Part shown: positions 7,708 through 16,817 of the stretch, in pieces | How the letters are laid out: every line of letters begins with the position of its first letter | Position numbering within the stretch: the first letter of the stretch is position 1 | NCBI GenBank assembly: GCA_023439185.1 | Contig: JAEXOR010000065.1 | Span: forward strand, 62,001 to 126,000 | Source: Bacillota bacterium | GTDB lineage: Bacteria; Bacillota; Desulfotomaculia; Desulfotomaculales; Desulfallaceae | DNA: 64,000 nt | Direction of reading: 5' to 3' | Notes under the pieces: model-generated | What the model was told of the DNA's origin: nothing | Databases searched by the model: none | The model's input: the letters and a program-made list of their open reading frames with translations, nothing else | Made by a program: the position numbers and the translations under genes

Positions 7708-8217
7708 TTACTTGGCAACATCAATAAATACCTGGCCGATTAACCCTTGATCCAGCACATAGTGCTGATCGTATTCCTCTTCGGTAATGGCCCGGGCGGC
7801 ACGGCCCAGTTTCTGCATGTGTTTTTTGATTACCGACGGTTCAACGTTTCGGTCCCGGGAGTCGTTCTGTCTCAGGCACAGTTCCAGGGGGACGTTGAAC
7901 AGAATCAGCAGGGTGTGGTTGTTGTGTTTGGCGGCCAGCCTTTTCAGCTTCAGCCTGGCGCTTCGGTCCAGAGCGGTGGAATCGGCCACGGTAAGCCGTC
8001 CCTGGGAAAGACGCATGTCGATGAGCAGGTGAAATAGTTTGAAAGCCATGCCGGAAACATGCATGTTGTTTTCATCATCGCTTACCAGGGCGCGGCAACG
8101 ATCCGAGGAAACGATCTGCGTTTCCAAAAAAAATTTACGGGCAAAGGTGGATTTGCCGCAGCCGGCGGGTCCGCAAAGTATAACCAGTGTATTAAAAGGA
8201 ATTTGGATAATTTTCAA
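7708..8217 (-). CDS. P-loop kinase of the AAA_33 / polynucleotide-kinase-like type
   Basis: 169 residues with Walker A GPAGCGKST at about 15-23. A DST segment (about residue 79) follows and a lid helix with LRQNDSRDR occurs near 115. This arrangement is usual for small kinases related to T4 polynucleotide kinase and zeta toxins; the substrate cannot be read from sequence. It starts with TTG at 8217 behind GGGAGGA. It lies between xpt and purL, so a role in nucleotide handling is plausible but unproven. Confidence 0.75.
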   Translation of the reverse strand: MKIIQIPFNTLVILCGPAGCGKSTFARKFFLETQIVSSDRCRALVSDDENNMHVSGMAFKLFHLLIDMRLSQGRLTVADSTALDRSARLKLKRLAAKHNNHTLLILFNVPLELCLRQNDSRDRNVEPSVIKKHMQKLGRAARAITEEEYDQHYVLDQGLIGQVFIDVAK

Positions 8218-8325
8218 ACTAATCCTCCCGGCTCAAGTTGCTGTTGGCATAGCCTTATTATATGGACCAGATAATAAAAACACTCATGTTTTTTACTTGT
8301 TAAGCCAAGTGGTGGTACCTTCCGC

Positions 8326-8898
8326 TCACTCCGCAAATACTACTTTACCGTCGGCCAGTGACGCAACCGGGGCCAGCGATTCAATGCGGACGCCCTGCTT
8401 GCGAAGAGGGGCGCCACCGCCCTGGAACACCTTTTCGATGACGATCCCCACCCCCACCAGAGTGGCTCCGGCCTGATCGATAATTCCGGTCAGTCCGCGC
8501 AGCGCCTCTCCATGGGCCAGAAAATCATCCACTATCAGCACCCGGTCATTGGAACTGATCAGCCTTTTGTTTACATGAATATCTACCGTTTCTTGCCGGG
8601 TAAAGGAATAAATATTGCTTGAATAAGTGCTCGTGCTCTGGGTGGCGCCCCGTTTTTTCTTGGCGAATACAACCGGCACCCCAAGGGCCAGGGCAGTGGT
8701 GAGGGCAATCGCGATACCCGACGCTTCCACCGTGAGCACCTTGGTTACTCCATCGTCCTTAAACCGGCCGGCCAGTTCCCGGCCCAGTTCCAGGCTGAAT
8801 TCCGGGTCCAACTGATGGTTGAGGAAGGAATCCACTTTCAGTACGGTGTCCGATATCACCCGGCCTTCAGCTATGATTTTATCTTTAAGTTTATGCAC
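8326..8898 (-). CDS. xpt: Xanthine phosphoribosyltransferase
   Basis: 190 residues, matching the usual length of Bacillus Xpt. The PRPP-binding loop is VLIVDDFLAHGEALRGL (about 118-134), and TVEASGIAIA precedes it. The enzyme salvages xanthine to XMP. The GTG at 8898 follows GGAGGAAAGCC and avoids overlap with the preceding permease gene. Salvage fits the upstream purine-nucleoside-type ABC transporter. Confidence 0.93.
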   Translation of the reverse strand: MHKLKDKIIAEGRVISDTVLKVDSFLNHQLDPEFSLELGRELAGRFKDDGVTKVLTVEASGIAIALTTALALGVPVVFAKKKRGATQSTSTYSSNIYSFTRQETVDIHVNKRLISSNDRVLIVDDFLAHGEALRGLTGIIDQAGATLVGVGIVIEKVFQGGGAPLRKQGVRIESLAPVASLADGKVVFAE

Positions 8899-8914
8899 CG
8901 GCTTTCCTCCTCCT

Positions 8915-9853
8915 TCATCGTTCCTCCCGGTCATAGGGTACGCCCAGCGCCTTCGGCGAACCGATACGGTGCAACATGTTGCGCCTGGTCACCAGGATCA
9001 AAACCAGAACGGTGAAAATGTAAGGCAGCATCTTTAGGAAATATGGTGAAACGGTGACGTTTAAAGTCTGCAGCCTCAGCCCCAGCGCGTCCAGACCGCC
9101 GAAGAGGTACGCGCCCCAGATGGCGTTGGCCGGATTCCAGGTGGCGAAGATGACCAGCGCTACTGCTATCCAACCTCTTCCGGCAGTCATATTTTCCACC
9201 CAGACCGGTACATAGTGCAGTGACAGGTAAGCGCCGCCGATGCCGGCCAGCATACCGCCCAGGATTACATAGACGTAACGGGTGCGGAAAACGTTAATAC
9301 CCACTGAATCAGCGGCCGCGGGGTTCTCACCCACTGCCCGCAGATTTAATCCGGCGCGGGTGCGGAACACCAGGAACCAAAGGGCGGGTACGACGAAGTA
9401 AGCTAAATATACCAATGGATCGTGGCTGAACAATACCGGCCCGATGACCGGGATATCACTTAGCACCGGTACGGGCACGGCCCGGAAAGAATCCTGCAGG
9501 CGGACTCCCACATATGATTTACCGATGTAGCCGGCCAGACCGGTGCCGAACAGGGTCAGGGCCAAACCGCTGACCACCTGGTTTGCTTTCAGGGTGATGG
9601 TGAGGAAGGCGTGGATTAGCGCCATGGCGCCGCCCGCCAGCATGGCCATGAGCAGACCGGCCCAGGGGTTGGACGTGTGCAGCGCCATGATAAAACCGCT
9701 GACGGCGCCTACCAGCATCATGCCTTCCACGCCCAAGTTGAGAACACCGGCGCGTTCGGCCAGTATTTCGCCCAGCGCCGCGTACAGGATCGGTGTGCCG
9801 CCGGTTACGGCCGTGGCCAGGATGGCAATGATGATGTCGGTGTTGGTATTCAT
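8915..9853 (-). CDS. ABC transporter permease, BMP/nucleoside type (COG1079)
   Basis: 312 residues, about eight hydrophobic helices, with the family segment AGVLNLGVEGMMLVGA near residue 38 and LRAVGENPAAADSVGINV in the middle. This is the second inner-membrane permease of the guanosine/nucleoside importer family (NupQ in Bacillus). Its ATG overlaps the previous stop by one base (TAATG), so the two permeases are probably translated in concert. Confidence 0.9.
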   Translation of the reverse strand: MNTNTDIIIAILATAVTGGTPILYAALGEILAERAGVLNLGVEGMMLVGAVSGFIMALHTSNPWAGLLMAMLAGGAMALIHAFLTITLKANQVVSGLALTLFGTGLAGYIGKSYVGVRLQDSFRAVPVPVLSDIPVIGPVLFSHDPLVYLAYFVVPALWFLVFRTRAGLNLRAVGENPAAADSVGINVFRTRYVYVILGGMLAGIGGAYLSLHYVPVWVENMTAGRGWIAVALVIFATWNPANAIWGAYLFGGLDALGLRLQTLNVTVSPYFLKMLPYIFTVLVLILVTRRNMLHRIGSPKALGVPYDREER

Positions 9854-10941
9854 TACTTAATCGCCTCCCCGGATGCCGGCAACCGGGTCAGGCGGTAACC
9901 GGTCAGTAATTCTCCGCCGAGTACGAAGAAAAGCAGCAGTCCTTGCAGCATGTACACCATGGAAGAAGGGATGCCGCTGGTCTGAACCATAAACCCGCCC
10001 ACCTGCAAACCGCCGAACAGGATGGCCACCGGTATGACGGCAAAGGGATTGAGCCTGCTGAGCCAGGCGACAATAATGGCGGTGTAGCCGTAACCGGGGC
10101 TCAGCCCGTGCTGCAGCCGGTGCCCGATACCGGAAACTTCGCACATGCCCGCCAACCCGCACAAAGCGCCGCTGAGCATCATTACCAGCAGGATATTCCG
10201 GGTGGTGTTCATGCCGGCGTAACGGGCGGCGGCCGGGTTTTCCCCGGTGACTCTAATTTCGTAGCCCCACCGGGTATGATAAATCACTATATATAGGATG
10301 ACGGCGGCCGCGATGCCGAAGAATAACCCGGCGTGAATACGGGAGTCGAACAGGCCGGGCAGGGTGGCGGCCTCTGAAAATACGGCGGTAAGAGGAAAAT
10401 TATAACCTGCGGGGTCCTTCCAGGGACCGTAAACCAGGTAATCCACCCAAAAAATAGCCACATAGTTCAGCATCAGGGTGGTGATAATTTCGTTGACGCC
10501 CCAGAGGGCCCGGGGGACGGCCGTAAGCAGCGCCCATAAACCTCCGGCCAGCATCCCTGAAAGGATCATCGCGGGCATCACCCACCACGCGCTTCCGTCG
10601 GGGAAAGTAAGCGCCACCCAGGTGGCGGCAAAGGCGCCCATGTAAATCTGGCCTTCTCCGCCGATATTCCAGAGCTGCATCCGGAAGGCCAGGGCTACCC
10701 CAAGCCCCACGATGGTTAAGGGAATGGCTTTGACAACTGTTTCAGTAATCCCGTAGCGTGAGCCGAAAGCGCCCTTGAACATTTTCAAGTAGACAGCCGC
10801 CGGTTCGTGCCCGGAAAAATAAAGGAATACCGAGCCCACCAGCAGGGCCAGGAAAATCGAAATAAAGGGGATTACAATAAAGGCGGATGATGATGGGACG
10901 AGTCTTTTTTCAATTGCCAGTCTGGTGCCGTGAATAATCAT
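9853..10941 (-). CDS. ABC transporter permease, BMP/nucleoside type (COG4603)
   Basis: 362 residues with about nine membrane helices. WNIGGEGQIYMGAFAATW and RVTGENPAAARYAGMN are the typical signatures of the larger permease (NupP-like). The start ATG overlaps the ATPase gene stop by four bases. With the neighbouring permease it would form the translocation pore for the BMP-type importer. Confidence 0.9.
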   Translation of the reverse strand: MIIHGTRLAIEKRLVPSSSAFIVIPFISIFLALLVGSVFLYFSGHEPAAVYLKMFKGAFGSRYGITETVVKAIPLTIVGLGVALAFRMQLWNIGGEGQIYMGAFAATWVALTFPDGSAWWVMPAMILSGMLAGGLWALLTAVPRALWGVNEIITTLMLNYVAIFWVDYLVYGPWKDPAGYNFPLTAVFSEAATLPGLFDSRIHAGLFFGIAAAVILYIVIYHTRWGYEIRVTGENPAAARYAGMNTTRNILLVMMLSGALCGLAGMCEVSGIGHRLQHGLSPGYGYTAIIVAWLSRLNPFAVIPVAILFGGLQVGGFMVQTSGIPSSMVYMLQGLLLFFVLGGELLTGYRLTRLPASGEAIK

Positions 10942-12467
10942 GATGCCGTATCTCCCGCTTTATCCGAACCCATCATCAAGAGCCCAATCTCTTCCACATC
11001 GGCCGCTTCTGCCGGTATGATCCCGGCTAAACGACCGCCGCACAGGACGCCGATCCGGTCACTGAGTTTAAAAATTTCTTCCAGGTCTTCGGAAATCAGT
11101 AATATGGCCATGCCTTGCTCCCGCTGCTTCAGCAGCAGGTCGTGCACCGCTTTGGTGGCTTTGATATCCAGGCCGCGCACCGGATAAACCGCAATTAAGA
11201 GATGCGGTCGGGAAGTAATCTCCCGGGCCAGCAGCAGCCGCTGCAGGTTTCCCCCGGACATAAGCTTCACCGGGGCCTCCAGGCTGCGTAATGAAACCTC
11301 AAACCGGTCCGTCAGACGCCGCGCATTTATGTGGGCCGTCCGCCGGTTGATAAATGGTCCGCGGCGCAGGAGTTCCCGGCGGTAGTCCTTGAGAATCAGG
11401 TTATCAACGGCGTTCAGGTTGGGGATCAGCCCGGTGCCCAGCCGGTCTTCGGGCACATGCGCCACCCCGCGGTCCATAATCCGACGGGGGGAAAGGCCGG
11501 TAACGTCCGCGCCGTTGACCAGGAGCTTTCCTACGCTGATTGCCCGCAACCCGGTCACCGCTTCCGCCAGTTCACGCTGGCCGTTTCCGGCCACTCCGGC
11601 AATGCCGAAGATTTCTCCTCTATAAACAGAGAAATTTATATCAGTCAGGCCAGACAGCCCCAGGTCATTATGGCAGCTGACGTTTTGAAGTTCCAGTACT
11701 TTTTCGCTGCCGGTCGGATTTTTTTTGCGGCTCTGGAAGACTACGTCCTGCCCCACCATTAGCCAGGCCAGGTCGCGCCGGTTGATTTCTTTTTTATTCA
11801 GTGTGGCGACCGCCTTGCCCCGGCGAAGCACCGTCACCCGGTCCGCGATGGCCATAACTTCGTTCAGCTTATGAGTGATTACCACTATGCCCCGTCCCGC
11901 GGCGGCCATCCGGCGCAGGTTTTCGAACAGTTCCTCCGCTTCCCTGGGCGTCAGTATGGCCGTAGGCTCGTCCAGTACCAGGACCTGTGAGCCGCGGTAC
12001 AGCATTTTAATAATTTCCACCCGTTGTTTTTCGCCCACTGAAAGCTGCCATACCATGGCCGAAAGATTTATGCTTAATCCGTAGCGCTCCGACAGTTGCG
12101 CCAGATTGTTTTCAATGTCTTTTTTATTTAATACCAGCGGCGTTCCATCACCGCCGAGGATGACGTTCTCCGCCACCGAAAAAGATTCAATTAATTTAAA
12201 GTGCTGGTGCACCATGCCGATACCGGCTTTGATGGCGTCCCGGGGTGAACGCAAATTGGGTTTGCTGCCGTTAATCAGGATTTCGCCTTCATCCGGCCTG
12301 TAAAGCCCGGATAAAACAGACATTAAAGTGCTTTTTCCGGAACCGTTTTCACCAAGCAGCACATGTATTTCGCCTTCCCGGACGTTGAAGTCAACCCGGT
12401 CGTTGGCCACAACGCCGGGAAATTTTTTTGTGATGCCGATCATTTCCACCAGTAACGGCACTGACAT
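10938..12467 (-). CDS. ABC transporter ATP-binding protein, duplicated ATPase (COG3845)
   Basis: 509 residues containing two ABC ATPase halves. The first has Walker A GENGSGKST (about 38-46), signature LSVGEKQRVEI and Walker B VLVLDEPTA. The second has degenerate Walker A GVAGNGQRE (about 293) and signature-like LMSGGNLQRLLLAREI, and LIAVYPVRGLD in place of a normal Walker B. This degeneration of the second site is typical of the family. It energises uptake by the two permeases that follow. Confidence 0.93.
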   Translation of the reverse strand: MSVPLLVEMIGITKKFPGVVANDRVDFNVREGEIHVLLGENGSGKSTLMSVLSGLYRPDEGEILINGSKPNLRSPRDAIKAGIGMVHQHFKLIESFSVAENVILGGDGTPLVLNKKDIENNLAQLSERYGLSINLSAMVWQLSVGEKQRVEIIKMLYRGSQVLVLDEPTAILTPREAEELFENLRRMAAAGRGIVVITHKLNEVMAIADRVTVLRRGKAVATLNKKEINRRDLAWLMVGQDVVFQSRKKNPTGSEKVLELQNVSCHNDLGLSGLTDINFSVYRGEIFGIAGVAGNGQRELAEAVTGLRAISVGKLLVNGADVTGLSPRRIMDRGVAHVPEDRLGTGLIPNLNAVDNLILKDYRRELLRRGPFINRRTAHINARRLTDRFEVSLRSLEAPVKLMSGGNLQRLLLAREITSRPHLLIAVYPVRGLDIKATKAVHDLLLKQREQGMAILLISEDLEEIFKLSDRIGVLCGGRLAGIIPAEAADVEEIGLLMMGSDKAGDTAS

Positions 12468-12486
12468 TACATTAGCCCCTTAGCAG

Positions 12487-12517
12487 CGGTTGCTGGCGGC
12501 CAAGCCGCCAGCAACCG
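12487..12517 (-). other. Stem-loop between lipoprotein and transporter genes
   Basis: Two exact 14-base arms (12487-12500 and 12504-12517) enclose a 3-base loop. On the minus strand no T-run follows, so it probably does not stop all transcription. Such hairpins after the binding-protein gene often protect its mRNA or reduce expression of the ATPase and permeases that follow; here that is inference. Confidence 0.7.
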
Positions 12518-12575
12518 TTTAACTTGATACTAAACGTTATTATGTCCAGTACTATAAATCAATTCTTCAGGCTGT

Positions 12576-13724
12576 TTACGAAGCGGGAATTTCGCCCTCC
12601 ACACCCTCTACGAACCAGTCCATGGACAGCATTTCATCGTCAGTCATCTTTTGTCCTTCAGCTATTTTTACATTACCGCTCTGATCTTTAACGGGACCGT
12701 AAAAGACATCCCACTCACCGCTGATAATGCGTTGTTTTTCCCGCTCGACCAGTTGCTTGGTTTCTTCATCAACCATGGGACCGAAGTCTGAAAGCTGCAC
12801 GATACCTTCCTTCAGGCCGCCCCAGTAAGTGAGGGATCCTGCCGTGGGGGTGGGATCGAAGGTGCCTTCTTTAATGGCTTTAACTGTTTCCACATAGTAG
12901 GGACCCCAGTTCCACATGGGTGAAGTCATTACCGCGTCCGGCGCCTGTTCTCTCATATCGCTGTTATAGCCCACACCCAGTTTGCCTTTTTGCTCGGCCG
13001 CCTGCTGCGGGGCCGGGGAATCCATGTGCTGGGTAATTACATCCGCGCCGGCGTCAAGCAGCGCATCGGCGGATTGTTTTTCCACGGTGGGATCAAACCA
13101 GGAGTTGGTAAACACAACGTTTACCTTGGCGTCGGGATTTGCCGCCCGGACACCCACTGTGAAAGCGTTAATGCCCCTGATTACTTCGGGGATGGGGTAA
13201 GCGGCCACGTAGCCGATAATATTGCTCTCGGTGGCCTTGCCGGCGACCAGGCCGGAAAGGTAACGGGCCTGATAAATTCTGCCGAAATAAGCGCCCACGT
13301 TGTCGGCTGTTCTATAGCCGGAACAGTGCATGAAAGTGACGTCGGGGTACTTTTGAGCCACGTTGATGGTGGGGTCCATGTAACCGAAGCTGGTGGTGAA
13401 AATCACCTTGTTGCCCTGTTCGGCAAGCTGGGTAATTACCTGCTCGGCGTCCGCCGGGTTCTCGGGCACGTTTTCCACGTACTCGCTGGCGTCCACCCAG
13501 TCAAGCTGTTCCATCAGGTACTGGCGGCCCTGTTCGTGGGCGTAAGTCCAACCGGCGTCACCGGCCGAGGTGATATAAACAAAGGCTACTTTAAACTTTT
13601 CCTCTTCTCCCTGACCCGCTTGATTTTCTTCTTCACCACCACCGCCGCCGCATCCAGCGAGCAACAGCGCCGCCATTAACGTTAGTACAAGCGCCCAAAG
13701 TGTTTTTCTGTTAGTTTTTTTCAA
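12576..13724 (-). CDS. BMP-family substrate-binding lipoprotein
   Basis: 382 residues starting at a TTG (13724) with GAGGAGGT upstream. The signal peptide ends in the lipobox LLLAGC (about 20-25), followed by a glycine-rich linker, so the protein is lipid-anchored outside the membrane. The mature part is the periplasmic-binding-like BMP fold (GDAGWTYAHEQG, GYVAAYPIPEVIRGINAFTVG). BMP proteins bind purine nucleosides in several bacteria, and the downstream xpt and pur genes support a purine ligand. First gene of the transporter operon. Confidence 0.92.
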   Translation of the reverse strand: MKKTNRKTLWALVLTLMAALLLAGCGGGGGEEENQAGQGEEEKFKVAFVYITSAGDAGWTYAHEQGRQYLMEQLDWVDASEYVENVPENPADAEQVITQLAEQGNKVIFTTSFGYMDPTINVAQKYPDVTFMHCSGYRTADNVGAYFGRIYQARYLSGLVAGKATESNIIGYVAAYPIPEVIRGINAFTVGVRAANPDAKVNVVFTNSWFDPTVEKQSADALLDAGADVITQHMDSPAPQQAAEQKGKLGVGYNSDMREQAPDAVMTSPMWNWGPYYVETVKAIKEGTFDPTPTAGSLTYWGGLKEGIVQLSDFGPMVDEETKQLVEREKQRIISGEWDVFYGPVKDQSGNVKIAEGQKMTDDEMLSMDWFVEGVEGEIPAS

Positions 13725-14047
13725 ACCCTTTGACCTCCTCCCGATTAATTAAAGCTCTCTTTTTTTGTCGACGGCGGCACGAATGTATGTATACACCTGG
13801 TTTTGATAATTAATCACTTGCCCGTTCACAAAAAAAAATGACCAAGGCGCGCCAGGGTTATAATATCGTGCAGCTTTCGCCGCATAAATTCCTATTCTTG
13901 CTGTTCAGATAAATTCCTGCTTGGTACGACAAAAAAACATTCAGAGGAAAGGGGGACAATATGTTAATATGTAACAAGGCAGTAAGAAGGCCTAACTTTT
14001 CACGCCAAACGGCTTTTATGCCGCCGGCGGTTTGGAGGTGACCGGGG
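13725..14047. other. Intergenic region between divergent bmp and rnhA
   Basis: 323 bp between divergently transcribed genes that must hold both promoters. I searched for the purine-riboswitch core sequences upstream of the lipoprotein gene and did not find them. A short GC-rich inverted stretch (about 14005-14035) lies just before the rnhA ribosome site. Nothing else is supported. Confidence 0.5.
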
Positions 14048-14503
14048 ATTAAAGAAGTGGAGATTTACACCGACGGGGCTTGCAGCGGCAATCCGGGTCC
14101 GGGCGGATACGGGACGATCCTGAAGTTCGGCCCCCATGAGAGAGAGATTTCCGGCGCTTACGAGAACACCACCAACAACCGGATGGAACTGATGGCGGTG
14201 ATTAAAGGGCTGGAATGCCTTAAAGAACCGTGCCGGGTAACCTTGTATTCGGACAGCCGGTATCTGGTGGACGCCATGACCAAGGGCTGGGCGGCCAAAT
14301 GGAGATCCCGCAATTGGATGCGTACCGGCAGCGAACGGGCTAAGAACGTCGACTTATGGGAAAAAATACTCGCGTTGGCCGGCAGGCACGAAGTAAAATG
14401 GGTCTGGGTGAAGGGACACGCCGACAATGCCTATAACAACCGTTGCGATAAATTGGCGGTGGAGGCCATCAAAAAAAGCCCCCGGGAAACCGACAGTCTT
14501 TAG
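14048..14503 (+). CDS. rnhA: Ribonuclease HI
   Basis: About 151 residues with the full RNase H fold: EIYTDGACSGNPGPGGYG carries the first catalytic Asp, NNRMELMAVI the Glu, LYSDSRYLVDAM the second Asp, and GHADNAYNNRCDKLA the histidine loop and last Asp. It degrades RNA in RNA-DNA hybrids. The only in-frame start candidates after the TGA at 14039 are ATT at 14048 and GTG at 14057. GGAGGT (14034-14039) is 8 bases from the ATT but 17 from the GTG, and the ATT start restores the xxVEIYTDG N-terminus of homologues. Either start is possible. Confidence 0.93.
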   Translation: MKEVEIYTDGACSGNPGPGGYGTILKFGPHEREISGAYENTTNNRMELMAVIKGLECLKEPCRVTLYSDSRYLVDAMTKGWAAKWRSRNWMRTGSERAKNVDLWEKILALAGRHEVKWVWVKGHADNAYNNRCDKLAVEAIKKSPRETDSL

Positions 14504-14789
14504 AGTAGCAGTTCGACTCCAGAGGATAAGGGGATTCCCTCTCTGTCCATTGGGACATTCCTCTGCCCTAAGAATTAAGGTTCCTCAAATCTAAAGCAAA
14601 ATGTGCAAAATTTCAACTAATGAGCAACTTTTCTCGGTAAATTACTATATATATAGTTAAAAATGTGCGTTTTTTTAATTAATATGCAGATACCTGGAAG
14701 TTATTTGTTATTTGTTAAACATTAATTCAAATTTTGCACACTTTGCTGGGAATTCTTCCAAATGGTGCCGCATTAGTGGTGCCCCTTTC

Positions 14790-15269
14790 CTATATCGCCC
14801 AGAAGAACCATACGATCATCACTATTTCGACGGCTATTTTAAGCACGGTGCCGCCAATCAGCCCCACCAGCGTGCCGAAACCGGACCTGACGGCGATGTC
14901 CAGCTGCTTATGGGAACCTAACATTTCACCGGCCACCGCACCGATGAAGGGGCCGAAAATAATTCCCGCCGGGCCCATGATAAAGATGCCCAGAATGGCG
15001 CCGATAATGCTGCCATATACCGCATTTTTTGAGCCGCCGTATCTTTTTACGCCCGCTACGCCCGCCAGATAATCCACAGCGTGGACCAGAACTACCGCGA
15101 TGCCCTGGCCGATAAAAAATGCGGTCCCCAGGGTTTGAAATCCGGTCATGGTCCCGTAAATCAGCATCCCCGCCCACAGCAGGATCGCTCCGGGCAGGAC
15201 GGGCAGCAGGGTGCCGGCAAGGCCGGCGATAAAAAACAGGATGGCTATTAAAAGCGCCAGTATTTCCAT
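14790..15269 (-). CDS. DUF456 family membrane protein
   Basis: 159 residues, very hydrophobic, with four to five predicted helices. LAGTLLPVLPGAILLWAGMLIYG near the N-terminus and GAILGIFIMGPAGIIFGPFIGAVAGE in the middle are typical of DUF456. The glycine-rich helices suggest a small integral membrane protein; function is unknown. The 286 bp between this gene and rnhA show no further gene. Confidence 0.85.
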   Translation of the reverse strand: MEILALLIAILFFIAGLAGTLLPVLPGAILLWAGMLIYGTMTGFQTLGTAFFIGQGIAVVLVHAVDYLAGVAGVKRYGGSKNAVYGSIIGAILGIFIMGPAGIIFGPFIGAVAGEMLGSHKQLDIAVRSGFGTLVGLIGGTVLKIAVEIVMIVWFFWAI

Positions 15270-15368
15270 TCACCATCACCACAACAAATTCTTATTGATT
15301 AATTATATAATGTTCACTGATGAGTAAGAAGTCAGAATACATAAGCGGTAGCTGTAAATTATTAGTAT

Positions 15369-15396
15369 CCTGACTTCTGACTCCTGAATTCTGGCT
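15369..15396. repeat. Intergenic GACTCCT/GACTTCT heptamer repeat, copy 1
   Basis: A short tandem-like run of CTGACTTCTGACTCCTGA-type heptamers. Similar runs occur at 27118-27152 and 46834-46868, each directly downstream of a minus-strand gene. These are dispersed low-complexity repeats of unknown role. Confidence 0.6.
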
Positions 15397-15409
15397 ACTT
15401 ATTTTTTCA

Positions 15410-15595
15410 CTATTCTTCCGGAGAGCAATTCTCCAGACATTCTTCATCTTCTTCCGGTATTTCCTCTTCTTTACTCATCGCTGATTTGCTTTTCATCGAC
15501 TGGTCCTTCGGGCAATCCAGCGAGGCGCATCCGGTTTTGGGGTCGCTGGAACTGGAAAACGAGCTGGAACTGTTTGATTTAAAAGACTTGGCCAC
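15410..15595 (-). CDS. Small serine/glutamate-rich cysteine-containing protein
   Basis: 61 residues from a GTG at 15595 placed 7 bases after GGAGGT. A serine-rich N-terminal third is followed by TGCASLDCPKDQS and an acidic C-terminus ending EECLENCSPEE. Four cysteines in two pairs hint at metal binding, but no known motif fits. Function unknown; the strong ribosome site is the main support for a real gene. Confidence 0.5.
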   Translation of the reverse strand: MAKSFKSNSSSSFSSSSDPKTGCASLDCPKDQSMKSKSAMSKEEEIPEEDEECLENCSPEE

Positions 15596-15649
15596 GTTAT
15601 TCACCTCCTGCAACTATTGTTCCTTGATCAGTGCAGGATTATGCGGCCT

Positions 15650-16801
15650 TCAGTCGTCGCCGAATTCCCGGGCGCCGGCCAGTCCGGTTAGCCGGGGCGG
15701 CGGTTCGATACCCCGGCTGAAGATCAGCACCTTGAAAATATCGCCCATTCCCCCGGGCATGACCAGTTGTTTAATGGCCATGGTCTTTTTTGATATTTCA
15801 CGGTTGTATGTATAATCATTATGCGTACTTACGGTATCAAAAATGCCCAGGTTAATCAAAAACCGCGGCTGCGGGATTAACCCCAGCGGCTGAAACCCGG
15901 CTTTGCGGCCCTGGGCGGCCAGCGCGGTGAAACTCACATGGGCCGTGATATCCTGTTTGCCGGCGTTCACCAGCGGATTATCAATTAATTTATGTTGGTA
16001 AAAAGAACGTATCGTGCCGTTTATCCGGTGCGGACCGTACAGTTCCCGGGCTTCGGCGCCGTAGTCAATCAGCAGCAAAAAACCCCGGTTCAGGTACTGC
16101 GATAAATCAGCCAGCCAGCCGGCGGCGTATAAATTGACCTCGGCCCTGTGACCCTCGGCCGGTTTAACGCCCTGCAGATCAAAGTATGCGGCGATTGATT
16201 CCGTAGACGGGTTTGCTGCTTGCAATGTAAAGTTGTTTTGTTCATCCAGGGCTACAAAAAGTTCCTCCAGCCTGCCGTTACTTTGTTCCACCAGGTGCAC
16301 CGGGAAAGCGTCCACCAATTCGTTGGCCAGTATACAGCCGTCAAAGCCGGCCGGATTTAATGCCGCCAGGCTGTCCAGCCACCTGAATCGCGGCGCGGCC
16401 TCGTGACCGGCCAATTCCCGCCGCTGCCGTTCTTTAAGTCCCGGACTTATTTCAACCAGATTATAGTCCGTAACCCGGTAAAAAACCGGGTGGTCCTTAA
16501 TTATGGCGTCCATAATGTCGCCGGCCAGTTTTCCCGTACCGGGCCCGAATTCAACAATGGACCAGGTTGCCGGCCGGCCGGCCAGTCGCCACATTTCCTC
16601 CATTTGACGCGCAATCATGGCGCCGAACAGCGGGCTGACGGAAGGCGCGGTATAAAAATCGCCATCCCGCCCGATTTTGGCTTTGGCTGTGGAATAATAC
16701 CCGTGCTCCGGGTGGTAAAGGGCCAGTTCCATAAACCGGGCAAATGTAATCAGCCCGGTCAGACGTATTTCTTCTTTTATAATTGCCGCTAATTCGGGCA
16801 T
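15650..16801 (-). CDS. MidA/NDUFAF7-type SAM-dependent methyltransferase
   Basis: 383 residues of the DUF185 family: MELALYHPEHGYYS at about 25-38, then the SAM-binding motif VEFGPGTGKLAGDIM (about 103-117), and GCILANELVDAFPVH. The mitochondrial member dimethylates an arginine of complex I subunit NDUFS2; bacterial targets are unknown. It follows selB by 16 bp in the same operon. Confidence 0.88.
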   Translation of the reverse strand: MPELAAIIKEEIRLTGLITFARFMELALYHPEHGYYSTAKAKIGRDGDFYTAPSVSPLFGAMIARQMEEMWRLAGRPATWSIVEFGPGTGKLAGDIMDAIIKDHPVFYRVTDYNLVEISPGLKERQRRELAGHEAAPRFRWLDSLAALNPAGFDGCILANELVDAFPVHLVEQSNGRLEELFVALDEQNNFTLQAANPSTESIAAYFDLQGVKPAEGHRAEVNLYAAGWLADLSQYLNRGFLLLIDYGAEARELYGPHRINGTIRSFYQHKLIDNPLVNAGKQDITAHVSFTALAAQGRKAGFQPLGLIPQPRFLINLGIFDTVSTHNDYTYNREISKKTMAIKQLVMPGGMGDIFKVLIFSRGIEPPPRLTGLAGAREFGDD

Positions 16802-16817
16802 TTCAACACCTCTATGG

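Noticed and set aside
13725..13990. Purine riboswitch before the BMP lipoprotein gene
   Set aside because: Expected because the operon handles purines, but the conserved core and loop sequences were not found on the minus strand.
14504..14560. tRNA-Sec or other tRNA near rnhA
   Set aside because: The sequence GTTCGACTCC resembles a T-loop, but the stem does not pair and no acceptor stem exists.
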